DNA from: an uncultured Flavobacteriales bacterium
GTDB lineage: Bacteria; Bacteroidota; Bacteroidia; Flavobacteriales; BACL11
DNA length: 47,906 bases
Assembly: GCA_905478185.1 (NCBI GenBank)
Contig: CAJQHO010000049.1
Coordinates: 1-47,906, forward strand
Direction: 5' to 3'
The notes below the pieces were generated by a model. That model was not told the DNA's origin. It searched no databases and saw only the letters and a program-made list of their open reading frames with translations. Made by a program: the position numbers and the translations under genes. Below are positions 31,299 through 41,209 of this stretch, piece after piece (the first letter of the stretch is position 1; each line of letters starts with the position of its first letter).

Positions 31299-32373
31299 CA
31301 GATGAAGTAGTTCCTACTTTAAGTTTTTCAGCATTTTCAGCCAATTGTAATTCATCAATAAATTCTTGGATATCACCACCGATTACATTCTGTAAATTAT
31401 ATTTAGTCAAACCAATTCTATGCTCTGTAACTCTCCCTTGCGGATAGTTATAAGTTCTAATTTTCGCTGATCTATCTCCAGATGAAACCATTGTTTTTCT
31501 ATGCTTTGCATCTTCTTCTAACTTCTTTTGCAATTCAATTTCATAAATACGAGAGCGCAAAACTTTCAATGCTTTATCGTAATTTTTATGTTGTGATTTT
31601 TGATCCTGACATTGAGCAACAACTCCAGTAGGAATATGGGTTAAACGAACTGCAGAGTAAGTTGTATTTACCGATTGCCCACCAGGACCTGAAGAACAAT
31701 AAGTATCTTTTCTAATATCAGATGGTAATAATTCTATGTCAAATTCTTCCGCTTCAGGAAGTATAATTACAGTAGCTGCAGAAGTATGCACCCTCCCTTG
31801 TGTTTCCGTTTGAGGAACTCTCTGTACTCTATGTACTCCAGACTCAAACTTCAGCTGACCATAAACATCTTCACCTGAAATATTTACAATAATTTCTTTA
31901 TATCCACCAGAAGTTCCATCTGCTACATCAACTAATTCCGTTTTCCAACCTCTTGTTTGTGCGTAAGCAGAATACATTCTGTATAAATCTCCTGCAAAAA
32001 TACTAGCCTCATCTCCACCGGCACCAGCTCTAATCTCCATTACTGCATTTTTAGCATCTGCTGGATCTTTTGGAATTAAAAGAACTTTAATTTCCTCATC
32101 CATTTCATCCTTTCTTGGCAAATTCTCATCTAATTCCATCTTTGCCATTTCCTTCATTTCAGCATCATCACTTTCTAATAAAATTTCTTTTGCCTCTGCA
32201 ATATTACCCACCAAATCACTATATTCTTTGTATGCCTTTATAATAGGATCTAAATCTTTATATTCCTTACTGAGCTGAACATAAAGTTTCATGTCATTCA
32301 TAGCATCAGGAGAAGAAATTAGTTTTTCAACCTCTTTATATCTATCGTTTATAGCGGATAATTTATCTAACAT
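31291..32373 (-). CDS. prfA: Peptide chain release factor 1
   Basis: 360 aa; [42 protein letters not shown] (GGQ motif). Confidence 0.98.
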   Translation of the reverse strand: MLDKLSAINDRYKEVEKLISSPDAMNDMKLYVQLSKEYKDLDPIIKAYKEYSDLVGNIAEAKEILLESDDAEMKEMAKMELDENLPRKDEMDEEIKVLLIPKDPADAKNAVMEIRAGAGGDEASIFAGDLYRMYSAYAQTRGWKTELVDVADGTSGGYKEIIVNISGEDVYGQLKFESGVHRVQRVPQTETQGRVHTSAATVIILPEAEEFDIELLPSDIRKDTYCSSGPGGQSVNTTYSAVRLTHIPTGVVAQCQDQKSQHKNYDKALKVLRSRIYEIELQKKLEEDAKHRKTMVSSGDRSAKIRTYNYPQGRVTEHRIGLTKYNLQNVIGGDIQEFIDELQLAENAEKLKVGTTSSDE

Positions 32374-32374
32374 T

Positions 32375-33541
32375 CTAATATATATATGTTCCGAATTCGG
32401 AATTAATCGTTAATTTTTTACCTTTAAAATCTTCAACTCTACCAATAATCTGAGCATCAACATTAAAAGAATTTGAAATAGCAATAATATCTTCTGCAAT
32501 CTCCTCAGGAACATAAAGCTCCATTCTATGTCCCATATTAAATACTTTGTACATCTCCTTCCAATCTGTCCCTGATTCTTCTTGAATCAGTTTAAATAAA
32601 GGAGGCAAGTCAAACATATTATCCTTTATTACATGAACATCATTTACAAAATGCAATACTTTAGTTTGAGCACCACCACTGCAATGTACCATTCCATTAA
32701 TCTGACTTCTATATTTATCTAGAATTGCTTTAATAATTGGTGCATAAGTCCTAGTTGGAGAAAGTACTAATTTACCTGCATCTAGATCAGAACCTTCAAC
32801 ATTATCAGTTAGTTTTTGTGATCCAGAATACACCAAATCCATAGGAACAGAAGGATCAAAACTCTCAGGGTATTTCTCTGCCAAAACTTTTGAAAACACA
32901 TCATGGCGAGCAGAAGTTAATCCATTACTTCCCATTCCACCATTATATTCGGTTTCATAAGTTGCCATACCTGAAGATGACAAACCAACAATAACATTAC
33001 CTCTTTTGATATTAGCATTATCAAGCACATCTGTTCTTTTCATACGAGCAACTACAGTAGAATCTACAATAATTGTACGCACTAAATCTCCAACATCAGC
33101 AGTTTCACCTCCAGTAGAAATAATATTTACACCAAACTTTTTATATTCCTCTAAAAGCTCCTCAGTACCATTAATAATCTGAGAAAGCACATCACCATTA
33201 ATCAGAGATTTATTTCGTCCAATAGTTGATGAAAGCATGATATTATCAGTTGAACCGACACATAACAAATCATCAATATTCATAATCAGTGCATCCTGAG
33301 CAATTCCCTTCCACACTGAAATATCACCAGTTTCTTTCCAATACATATAAGCTAAAGATGATTTTGTCCCTGCACCATCAGCATGCATTATTAAACAATA
33401 ATCATCATCACCACTTAAATAGTCAGGAACAATCTTGCAAAATGCAGATGGGAAAAGTCCTTTATCTACATTTTTGATTGCATTATGTACATCCTCTTTA
33501 TCAGCCGAAACTCCTCTTTGATTGTATCTGTCTGTTACCAT
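32375..33541 (-). CDS. Phosphoribosylformylglycinamidine cyclo-ligase / PurM-like AIR synthase-related protein
   Basis: [75 protein letters not shown]. The track start at 33559 lies in the preceding terminator U-tract, so 33541 is preferred. Confidence 0.9.
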   Translation of the reverse strand: MVTDRYNQRGVSADKEDVHNAIKNVDKGLFPSAFCKIVPDYLSGDDDYCLIMHADGAGTKSSLAYMYWKETGDISVWKGIAQDALIMNIDDLLCVGSTDNIMLSSTIGRNKSLINGDVLSQIINGTEELLEEYKKFGVNIISTGGETADVGDLVRTIIVDSTVVARMKRTDVLDNANIKRGNVIVGLSSSGMATYETEYNGGMGSNGLTSARHDVFSKVLAEKYPESFDPSVPMDLVYSGSQKLTDNVEGSDLDAGKLVLSPTRTYAPIIKAILDKYRSQINGMVHCSGGAQTKVLHFVNDVHVIKDNMFDLPPLFKLIQEESGTDWKEMYKVFNMGHRMELYVPEEIAEDIIAISNSFNVDAQIIGRVEDFKGKKLTINSEFGTYIY

Positions 33542-33547
33542 AATTGT

Positions 33548-33580
33548 AAAAAAAAGCATCCTATAAATAGGACGCTTTTC
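33548..33580 (-). terminator. Rho-independent terminator of the OmpA/PD40 gene
   Basis: - strand AAAAGCGTCCTAT-TT-ATAGGATGCTTTTTTTT; 9-bp stem including one G-U. Confidence 0.82.
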
Positions 33581-33597
33581 TAATATTTTTATGTTAT

Positions 33598-35595
33598 TTA
33601 CTTATTATCATTTGTAGGAACATAATCTTCTCTCAATACTTTGAAAGATGTTCTTCTATTATATTGATGTGCCCTTACTCTGGTCTTCTTAAATCTAATC
33701 TTATTAATGTATGATTCAGTAAGCACATCACCAACCTTAAATCTACCATCTTTTTCCTCAATTACAAATGGTTCTTTTTCACCCATTCCTTTAGCTACTA
33801 ATTGTCCTGCATCAATTCCTTGACTTACTAAATAAGCTATACAAGCATTAGCTCTTTGTTGAGATAGTTTGTTGTTTTGTGCATTTGAACCTACAAAATC
33901 AGTATGAGATTTAAGTTCAATTAAAACATTAGGATTATCAAGTAATGATTCAACAAGTTTATCTAAATCAACAATTGATTCTGCTCTTAATTCTGCTTTA
34001 TTAAAATCATACTTAATTAGTGGTAAAATAATCTCTTTCTTTATAGGATCAATTACTAAATCAACAACAAATGTTTTATTGAACTCAACACCCATAGTAG
34101 TTTCATTTACTGATTTCTTTAAGTAACCTTCAGTTTTTACTACAATTTCGTAAGAAGTTAGAGGCATTAATTTGAATTCATATTTACCTGTATTATCAGT
34201 TTCAACTTCATTAGAAGTTCCATCATTAGCAATTAACTGAACTTTAACACCCGTCATAATTGCGCCAGTTTTAGAATCAGTAACAATACCTTTAAGATTT
34301 AAAACTAAAGCAGGTAATTCAAACTGATAAATATCATCACCTCCTTTTCCTCCAGTTCGATTTGAAGTTAAATAACCTCTTTCTCCTCCTGTTTCAACTA
34401 TCATACTAAAATCATCAAAAGATGAATTCACTGGAGATTTTAAATTAACAGGAAGAATATAAGCACCATTTTCATCTGCAGAAGTTTTGTAAATATCAAA
34501 CCCTCCCATTCCAACATGACCATTAGATGCAAAGTAAATAACTCCCTCATCTGCCAAGTAAGGAAACATTTCATCTCCAGGAGTATTAACAAGAGGTCCT
34601 AAATTTACTGGGTCACTCCATCTATTTCTCTTTTCTTTTACTGATATCCATAAATCCTTACCCCCATAACCACCTGCTAAATCGGAAGAAAAAATAAGAA
34701 CTGTCTCATCATCACTTAAAGCAGGATGACCAATAGTTGTATTACTATCTAATTTAACTTGTAGCATTTGAGTCGCTCCCCAAAGTTTACCTTTTCTTTT
34801 AGAAACATAAATACCACAACCTAAAGCTTTCTTCTTTTCAACTATACATTGCGTTAGATACATAACCGTACCTCTTTTATTTACAAAAACAGAACCTTCA
34901 TTTCCTTCAGAGTTTAATGGCTCAGGCATAACAATTGGTCTGCTCCAAGCTCCTTTTTTGTTAATTCTAGTAAACCATACGTCAGAAAAATACTCACCTG
35001 TTCTATCATCTATTTTATCAGACAAACCATCTTTTCTGGAAGAAGAAAAATACATCTCAGTATATTCTCCATTTCCAAATGAAGCTGAATAATCACTATA
35101 CCTAGAATTAACGACAGGCATTAATTCTACTTTATATCTTGTTGGTAAATCTTTCCATTTTAATGCAAAGTTGCACGATTTTAATCCCATTTCCCCTCTA
35201 ACATCAGTAGGATTTAATTGAATGTATTTAGTGTATTGAGGAACAGCCTCATCTAAATCACCTTGCATTCTTAACACATCAGCATACCTTAAATAAACAG
35301 TAACATCAGGATATTTAGCTTTTATTGCTCTTTTGTAATAGCTTTCAGCACGCTTTACATTACCTGACATCCTGTAACATTCAGCTTGCTTGAAGATAAT
35401 TTCAGCTTTTACAGCTCTATTTTTAGTTTTCTGATAAGCTTTTTTGTAAAGTTCAGCAGCTTTAGAATATTCTTCTAAACTAAAAGCCATGTCAGCCTTC
35501 TTTAATTTTCTACTTTTTTTCTGAGCATAAACATCAGAATGAGAAACAGTAACTAAGAAAATAAAGATGGAAAGTAAGCGTAATAATTTTTTCAT
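33598..35595 (-). CDS. TPR / PD40 beta-propeller / carboxypeptidase-D-regulatory-like / OmpA protein (PorE-like T9SS component)
   Basis: 665 aa; signal peptide, TPRs, WD40-like PD40 repeats (GHPALSDDETVLIFSSDLAGGYGGKDLWI), CRD (GIVTDSKTGAIMTGVKVQL), OmpA (YDFNKAELRAESIVDLDKLV, LKSHTDFVGSNAQNNKLSQQRANA). Confidence 0.88.
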   Translation of the reverse strand: MKKLLRLLSIFIFLVTVSHSDVYAQKKSRKLKKADMAFSLEEYSKAAELYKKAYQKTKNRAVKAEIIFKQAECYRMSGNVKRAESYYKRAIKAKYPDVTVYLRYADVLRMQGDLDEAVPQYTKYIQLNPTDVRGEMGLKSCNFALKWKDLPTRYKVELMPVVNSRYSDYSASFGNGEYTEMYFSSSRKDGLSDKIDDRTGEYFSDVWFTRINKKGAWSRPIVMPEPLNSEGNEGSVFVNKRGTVMYLTQCIVEKKKALGCGIYVSKRKGKLWGATQMLQVKLDSNTTIGHPALSDDETVLIFSSDLAGGYGGKDLWISVKEKRNRWSDPVNLGPLVNTPGDEMFPYLADEGVIYFASNGHVGMGGFDIYKTSADENGAYILPVNLKSPVNSSFDDFSMIVETGGERGYLTSNRTGGKGGDDIYQFELPALVLNLKGIVTDSKTGAIMTGVKVQLIANDGTSNEVETDNTGKYEFKLMPLTSYEIVVKTEGYLKKSVNETTMGVEFNKTFVVDLVIDPIKKEIILPLIKYDFNKAELRAESIVDLDKLVESLLDNPNVLIELKSHTDFVGSNAQNNKLSQQRANACIAYLVSQGIDAGQLVAKGMGEKEPFVIEEKDGRFKVGDVLTESYINKIRFKKTRVRAHQYNRRTSFKVLREDYVPTNDNK

Positions 35596-35692
35596 TTTAT
35601 GATTTTTATTATTCGTGCTAAAATAGGGAATAATTTATAAACTTATTAAAAACAGAAAAACAGAATTATAACAAGTTGATTGTTAACTAATA

Positions 35693-36697
35693 CTACTCTA
35701 CTGATTTTACAGTTTTAATGATTCTAGACGCAATTTTATATGGATCTGCATTTGAAGCAGGCCTTCTATCTTCCAAGTAACCTTTCCATTCATTATCAAC
35801 AGTTAAAATAGGAATTCTAATTGACGCTCCTCTATCTGATATTCCATAAGAAAAATCAGTGATTGAAGCTGTTTCATGAAGACCCGTTAATCTTTGATCA
35901 TTATACTCACCATAAACATCAATATGCTCCTTAGTTACAGGACGAAAAGCTTCACAAACTTGCATATAAGTTTCCTTAGAACCACATTCTCTTAAAGTAG
36001 TGTTTGAAAAATTAGCATGCATACCTGAACCATTCCAATCTCCTTTAATTGGCTTTGGGTGGTACTCAATATAGTAATTATAATCTTCAGTTAATCTATC
36101 TAATAAGTAACGAGCAACCCAAAGCTCATCTCCAGCTTTTTTAGCTCCTTTTGCAAAAAGTTGGAATTCCCATTGTCCACAAGCAACTTCTTGATTGATA
36201 CCTTCAAAATTAATTCCAGCCTCAATACATAAATCAGCATGCTCTTCAACAAATGACCTGCCATGAGTGTTTTTACCTCCAACTGAACAGTAATACATTC
36301 CTTGAGGACCTGGATAACCACCAAGTGGGAAACCTAAAGGCAACTGAGTTTCAACATCCATAAGGAAATACTCTTGCTCAAAACCAAACCAAAAATCATT
36401 ATCATCATCTATAATACTTGCTCTTGCATTAGTAGCATGAGGAGTTCCATCCGCATTCATAACTTCTGTCATAACTAAAAATCCATTAATCCTTTGAGGA
36501 TCAGGAAAAATTGCAACAGGTTTTAATAGACAATCAGATGAATCACCAGAAGCTTGTTTAGTTGAACTCCCATCAAATGCCCAGATTGGACAACCTTCAA
36601 CAGTACCATTAAAATCTTCAACAACTTTAGTTTTACTTCTCATATTCTGAGTTGGAAAGTAACCATCAAGCCAGATGTATTCTAATTTAGTTTTCAT
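35693..36697 (-). CDS. glnA: Glutamine synthetase, GSII (eukaryote-like short) type
   Basis: 334 aa; YIWLDGYFPTQNMRSKTKVV, PIWAFDGSSTKQA, WFGFEQEYFLMD, DWNGSGMHANFSN, RGASIRIP. Confidence 0.93.
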   Translation of the reverse strand: MKTKLEYIWLDGYFPTQNMRSKTKVVEDFNGTVEGCPIWAFDGSSTKQASGDSSDCLLKPVAIFPDPQRINGFLVMTEVMNADGTPHATNARASIIDDDNDFWFGFEQEYFLMDVETQLPLGFPLGGYPGPQGMYYCSVGGKNTHGRSFVEEHADLCIEAGINFEGINQEVACGQWEFQLFAKGAKKAGDELWVARYLLDRLTEDYNYYIEYHPKPIKGDWNGSGMHANFSNTTLRECGSKETYMQVCEAFRPVTKEHIDVYGEYNDQRLTGLHETASITDFSYGISDRGASIRIPILTVDNEWKGYLEDRRPASNADPYKIASRIIKTVKSVE

Positions 36698-36731
36698 TTC
36701 TATTTAAATTTTAGATTAGTGTTATTTGTGG

Positions 36732-36739
36732 CAAATATA
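36732..36739 (-). promoter_or_regulatory. Putative -7 element for glnA
   Basis: - strand TATATTTG (TAnnTTTG) followed by CCACA, 34 nt upstream of the ATG; no clear -33. Confidence 0.5.
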
Positions 36740-36811
36740 GAAGAAAAAGCAATAAATTCTACTATTAAACTTAATAGCAGTAAAATCATTTTATCAACAA
36801 ATTGTTAATTT

Positions 36812-37768
36812 TTAACTTAAAGAAAAATAAAGGTAAGAAATGTAGATAAGCAACAAAACAATACCTTCTTTTCTGCTTATCTGACTTTTAGAAAAAGTAT
36901 AAATAAATAAACCAACTATTAGAGTAATTGCAATCATCCACATGTAATCAAAAGTAAAAATTTTAGCATCAATTATATTGATTTCTTTTATAGATGCAGT
37001 AACCCCTAAAACAGCAAGTATATTAAAGATATTAGAGCCAATTAAATTTCCAACAGCCAAGTTATCCTCCTTTTTAAGTGCAGCAATAATTGAAGTAGCC
37101 AACTCAGGAACACTAGTACCAATAGCAACAACCGTAACGGCAATAATCCTATCAGAAATACCAAAGTTTTTAGCCAAAATTTTAGTTGAATCAACTAAGA
37201 AATCAGCACCAAACTTTAACAAAAATATACCTGCTAACAAAAAGGCAATACTTTTATAAACAGGATCATGTGACGCTTCTTCTAAAAGCTCATCCTCCTC
37301 AGTAGCAGACTTTAAATTATCTTTACGAGAAGTTAAAATAAGTAGCCATGCAAAAAGCAATAACATTACTATAAAAAGAAAACCAACACCAACAGGAACG
37401 CCATTAAAAAAATACAAAACAGCACCAAAAACTATTGATGCAAGCAACATCATAGGGTAGTTTAAAGTAAAGGTTTGCTTAGAAATTTTAACTCGGAAAA
37501 TAACTGCCGTAACTCCAAGAACTAAAGTGATATTAGCAATATTAGAACCTATAACATTTCCAAAAGCAATATTACTACTTCCATCTAAAACAGCTTGAAG
37601 ACTAACAAAAAGCTCAGGAGCTGATGTAGCAAATGAAACGATAGTCATCCCTACAACCAAGGTAGAAATACGCATTTTTAAAGCAATAGCAACTGAACCT
37701 CTTACCAAGAATTCTCCACCAAAAAAGAGAAGTGCTAAACCGAGAATTAATAAAATAGTAGGACTCAT
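36812..37768 (-). CDS. Calcium/sodium antiporter (CaCA family, YrbG-like)
   Basis: 318 aa; duplicated alpha repeats GNVIGSNIANITLVLGVTAV and GNLIGSNIFNILAVLGVTA. Confidence 0.95.
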   Translation of the reverse strand: MSPTILLILGLALLFFGGEFLVRGSVAIALKMRISTLVVGMTIVSFATSAPELFVSLQAVLDGSSNIAFGNVIGSNIANITLVLGVTAVIFRVKISKQTFTLNYPMMLLASIVFGAVLYFFNGVPVGVGFLFIVMLLLFAWLLILTSRKDNLKSATEEDELLEEASHDPVYKSIAFLLAGIFLLKFGADFLVDSTKILAKNFGISDRIIAVTVVAIGTSVPELATSIIAALKKEDNLAVGNLIGSNIFNILAVLGVTASIKEINIIDAKIFTFDYMWMIAITLIVGLFIYTFSKSQISRKEGIVLLLIYISYLYFSLS

Positions 37769-37968
37769 TATTTAGTAATATCAAAATCATCCTTGATAGA
37801 TGTAGCACTATCACGGATTTCTTTTTTAATTTCGTTAGAAGCATCCTTTACCTCACGCATAGCTTTACCTAAACCCTTAGCAAGTTCTGGTATTTTTTTT
37901 GAGCCAAAAAACATAACTATAAAAAGCAATACAACAATGATTTCTGGCCCTCCTATAAATAATAACAT
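37768..37968 (-). CDS. tatA: Twin-arginine translocase TatA/TatE family subunit
   Basis: MLLFIGGPEIIVVLLFIVMFFGSKKIPELAKGLGKAMREVKDA; the track's upstream extension to 37995 enters the terminator, so start 37968 is preferred. Confidence 0.93.
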   Translation of the reverse strand: MLLFIGGPEIIVVLLFIVMFFGSKKIPELAKGLGKAMREVKDASNEIKKEIRDSATSIKDDFDITK

Positions 37969-37977
37969 ATTGCAAAA

Positions 37978-38010
37978 ATAAAAAAGCCCTCTCAATGAAA
38001 GGGCTTTTTT
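37978..38010 (-). terminator. Terminator downstream of secDF
   Basis: AAAAAAGCCCTCTCAATGAAAGGGCTTTTTT hairpin with A/T tracts on both sides, between secDF and tatA. Confidence 0.85.
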
Positions 38011-38028
38011 ATTAAAATTATAAACTAA

Positions 38029-41000
38029 TTATTTTCTTTTTGATTTTACTTCTTTCTTTTTGATAGTATCTAACATAATAGGAGATGCTACAAATAGTGA
38101 AGAGTAAGTACCTACAACAACACCCACCATTAAAGCAAACATAAATCCTCTTATTACTTCACCACCAAAAATAAAGATTATCAGTAATACAAAGAATGTA
38201 GTTAAAGATGTATTTATCGTTCTACTTAAAGTAGAATTCAATGCGCCATTAATTAACTCATGAACCCCTTTCTTAGTATTGTTATTCATAAACTCTCTTA
38301 CCCTATCAAATACAACCACAGTATCATTAAGAGAATAACCAATAATAGTAAGTAAAGCAGCAATAAATGCTTGATCAATCTCTAAAGAGAAAGGTAATAT
38401 ACCATAGAAAATAGAAAATATAGAAAATACAATTAATACATCATGGAATACTGCAGCAACAGCACCTAAACTAAATTGCCATTTTCTGAATCTTACTAAA
38501 ATATATAAGAAGATAACTAATAATGAGAAGAACACTGACCATACAGCTGCATCCTTAATATCATCAGCAATAGTAGGCCCAACTTTTTGCGAACTCATAA
38601 CCTCATATTGTAAGCCAGTAGTAGCTAATCCTTCAGATAATTTTGATTCAACAATTTCATCAGTAGTAATTTCATTACTTTCAATCATAAATGAAGTAGT
38701 AATTTTTACTTGATTATCATTACCAAAAGTTTTAACTTGAGGTGTATAGTTCAACCCATCAGCATCAACAAATACAGCCGATAAAGATGCCCTTAAATCT
38801 TCATTATTTACAGTTTCATCAAACCTAACAACATAAGTTCTACCACCTACAAAATCAACACCATAATTTAATCCTTTAGTCACTAATGACCCGATACCAA
38901 TTAAAATAATTACAGAAGATAAAATGTAGAATTTTTTTCTTTTTCCAATAAAATCAATGTTGATGTTTTTAAATGCACCATCAGTCATTTTAGTAGCAAA
39001 AGAAATTGTTTTACCTTTCGCTAATCTTGCTGAAATAACTAATCTTGTAATAAAGATAGCCGCAAAAAGTGAAGTTAAAATACCAATAACAAGTGTAGTA
39101 GCAAATCCTTTAATTGGACCTGTACCAAAAGTATAAAGAATAATACCCGTTAATAAAGTAGTAACATTAGCATCAATAATTGAACTGTATGCACTGTTAT
39201 ATCCATCAGAAATTGCTAAACTTAATCCTTTACCATTTCTCAATTCCTCACGGATTCTTTCATAAATAAGTACATTCGCATCAACCGACATACCAATAGT
39301 AAGAATAATACCCGCAATACCAGGAAGCGTAAGTACTGCACCTAATGATGATAACACACCAAAGATGAAGAATACATTCGCTACAAGAGCAATGTTAGAA
39401 ACTATACCAGCACTACTATAATAGAATATCATGTATGCTAATACTAAAAGTAAAGCAAAAATAAATGATGACATACCAGAATTAATTGCTTCCTCACCAA
39501 GTGAAGGACCAACAATTGCTTCTTCAATAATACGAGCAGGAGCAGGTAATTTACCAGACTTTAAAATGTTAGCTAAATCCTTTGCCTCATTTAAAGTAAA
39601 GTTACCAGTAATAGAAGATCTTCCTCCAGCAATTTCAGCTTGTACAGTTGGGTAAGAATACACATAACCATCAAGTACAATAGCAACAGATTTCCCAATA
39701 TTATCAGCAGTTAGTCTTTTCCATTGTTTAGCTCCCTCTGCATTCATTTCCATAGACACCTCAGCAGTTGAACTATACTGACCAAAAGCTTCATTTGCAT
39801 CAGTTACCACATCACCTTCCATAGCAGCCTTACCTCCTCTATCAGATTTTAAAGCAACCAACTGAACAAATTTTCCATCAGGATCATAAGGTTTTACAGT
39901 ATAAGCAAATTTTGCATCAATAGGGAAAAACTTTCTTACTGCATTATCACTTAAGTAAGCATTAACAGCAGCAGTATCTTTTACAGCACATACTCCAACT
40001 ACAGGACCTGGATTTAACTGACCTGTTTGCTGATTAACATTAGGGTATAAAACAGCATATAATGGATTTTCAGCAGCAAATTCTTCAAAGCTTAATCCTG
40101 CACTTGCAGAATCAGATGCTAATGAATCACCTTCTAAAACATCAGCCAATAAAGAGTTTTCTTCTTCAGATTCCTCAATAATTTCCTCAGCTTTTACTTC
40201 CTCAACAATTGCAACTTCTTCAGTTGTATCTTCTGTACTTGCATTTGCAGTTTCTACATCTCTTAAATATGAATTAGCAGATTCGAATCCTTGGAACAAC
40301 TCATTGTATTCGTAAGTTTCCCAGAACTCTAATTGAGCAGTAGATTGCAATAATTTTCTTGCTCTTTCAGGATCTTTAATACCAGGAAGTTCAACTAAAA
40401 TTCTTCCGGCAGTTTCTAACCTTTGAATATTCGGTTGTGTTACCCCAAAACGGTCAATTCTACTTCTTAAGATATTAAATGAACGAGAAATTGCATCTTC
40501 AACCTCAATAGCTAAAACAGCAATAACATCTTGGTTAGTTGAAGCAAATTGAATTTTATCTCTTAAATCAGGAGTTGAGAAAATTGCAGATAAACCAGTA
40601 TTTGCAGCTGGAGCAACTTTTTCGTATTCCATTCCAAAAAGAGTAACAAAATCATCTTGACTGTCTTTTTGAGCATTTAAAGTATTTGCAATTGCATCAT
40701 TAAATGCTTCATCTTTACTGTTGTTAGACAATGCTTTTACAACATCAACAACCATCACTTCAAGAGTTACATTCATTCCACCCTTAAGGTCAAGCCCAAG
40801 ATTTAATTCTCTTTGCTGACACTCAGCAAAAGTATATTCAGTTAATAGAATATCAAATACTGGCTCACTACTAATTGAATCTAAATAGAATTTTTGTTTT
40901 GCTTCTTTTTCATCATCTTCATAATTTGCAGCATAAGCAACTGCATCATCTTCTACTCCTCCAGCAATCCAAGTAAACGATAGTTGGTACAGACAAACTA

Positions 41001-41046
41001 TTGCGAATAGGATTGCGAAAATTTTAATAACATTTCTGTTTTGCAT
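38029..41046 (-). CDS. secDF: Protein translocase SecD-SecF fusion
   Basis: 1005 aa; LGLDLKGGMNVTLEV, RSRIDRFGVTQPNIQR, GMSVDANVLIYERIREELRNGK (SecD), NYGVDFVGGRTYVVRF, TIIGYSLNDTVVVFDRVREF (SecF). Confidence 0.97.
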   Translation of the reverse strand: MQNRNVIKIFAILFAIVCLYQLSFTWIAGGVEDDAVAYAANYEDDEKEAKQKFYLDSISSEPVFDILLTEYTFAECQQRELNLGLDLKGGMNVTLEVMVVDVVKALSNNSKDEAFNDAIANTLNAQKDSQDDFVTLFGMEYEKVAPAANTGLSAIFSTPDLRDKIQFASTNQDVIAVLAIEVEDAISRSFNILRSRIDRFGVTQPNIQRLETAGRILVELPGIKDPERARKLLQSTAQLEFWETYEYNELFQGFESANSYLRDVETANASTEDTTEEVAIVEEVKAEEIIEESEEENSLLADVLEGDSLASDSASAGLSFEEFAAENPLYAVLYPNVNQQTGQLNPGPVVGVCAVKDTAAVNAYLSDNAVRKFFPIDAKFAYTVKPYDPDGKFVQLVALKSDRGGKAAMEGDVVTDANEAFGQYSSTAEVSMEMNAEGAKQWKRLTADNIGKSVAIVLDGYVYSYPTVQAEIAGGRSSITGNFTLNEAKDLANILKSGKLPAPARIIEEAIVGPSLGEEAINSGMSSFIFALLLVLAYMIFYYSSAGIVSNIALVANVFFIFGVLSSLGAVLTLPGIAGIILTIGMSVDANVLIYERIREELRNGKGLSLAISDGYNSAYSSIIDANVTTLLTGIILYTFGTGPIKGFATTLVIGILTSLFAAIFITRLVISARLAKGKTISFATKMTDGAFKNINIDFIGKRKKFYILSSVIILIGIGSLVTKGLNYGVDFVGGRTYVVRFDETVNNEDLRASLSAVFVDADGLNYTPQVKTFGNDNQVKITTSFMIESNEITTDEIVESKLSEGLATTGLQYEVMSSQKVGPTIADDIKDAAVWSVFFSLLVIFLYILVRFRKWQFSLGAVAAVFHDVLIVFSIFSIFYGILPFSLEIDQAFIAALLTIIGYSLNDTVVVFDRVREFMNNNTKKGVHELINGALNSTLSRTINTSLTTFFVLLIIFIFGGEVIRGFMFALMVGVVVGTYSSLFVASPIMLDTIKKKEVKSKRK

Positions 41047-41080
41047 AATCTTTATTTTTATCGTGTTTTTTTAAAGTCGG

Positions 41081-41088
41081 CAAATATA
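41081..41088 (-). promoter_or_regulatory. Putative -7 element for secDF
   Basis: - strand TATATTTG followed by CCGAC; ATTG about 20 nt upstream; 34 nt before the start codon. Confidence 0.55.
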
Positions 41089-41209
41089 AAATTATAAAGC
41101 AAATAATACAATTACTATATAGGAAACTTTACTAATGAGCATGTAAGATAAAAAGTAATAAGATTATCTACTGTAAAAAATATTGTGTTATTTTGTAAAA
41201 AATTATCAA

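Noticed and set aside
37614-37844. 76-aa - strand ORF overlapping the antiporter and tatA
   Set aside because: Out of frame with two confident genes that already explain the DNA.
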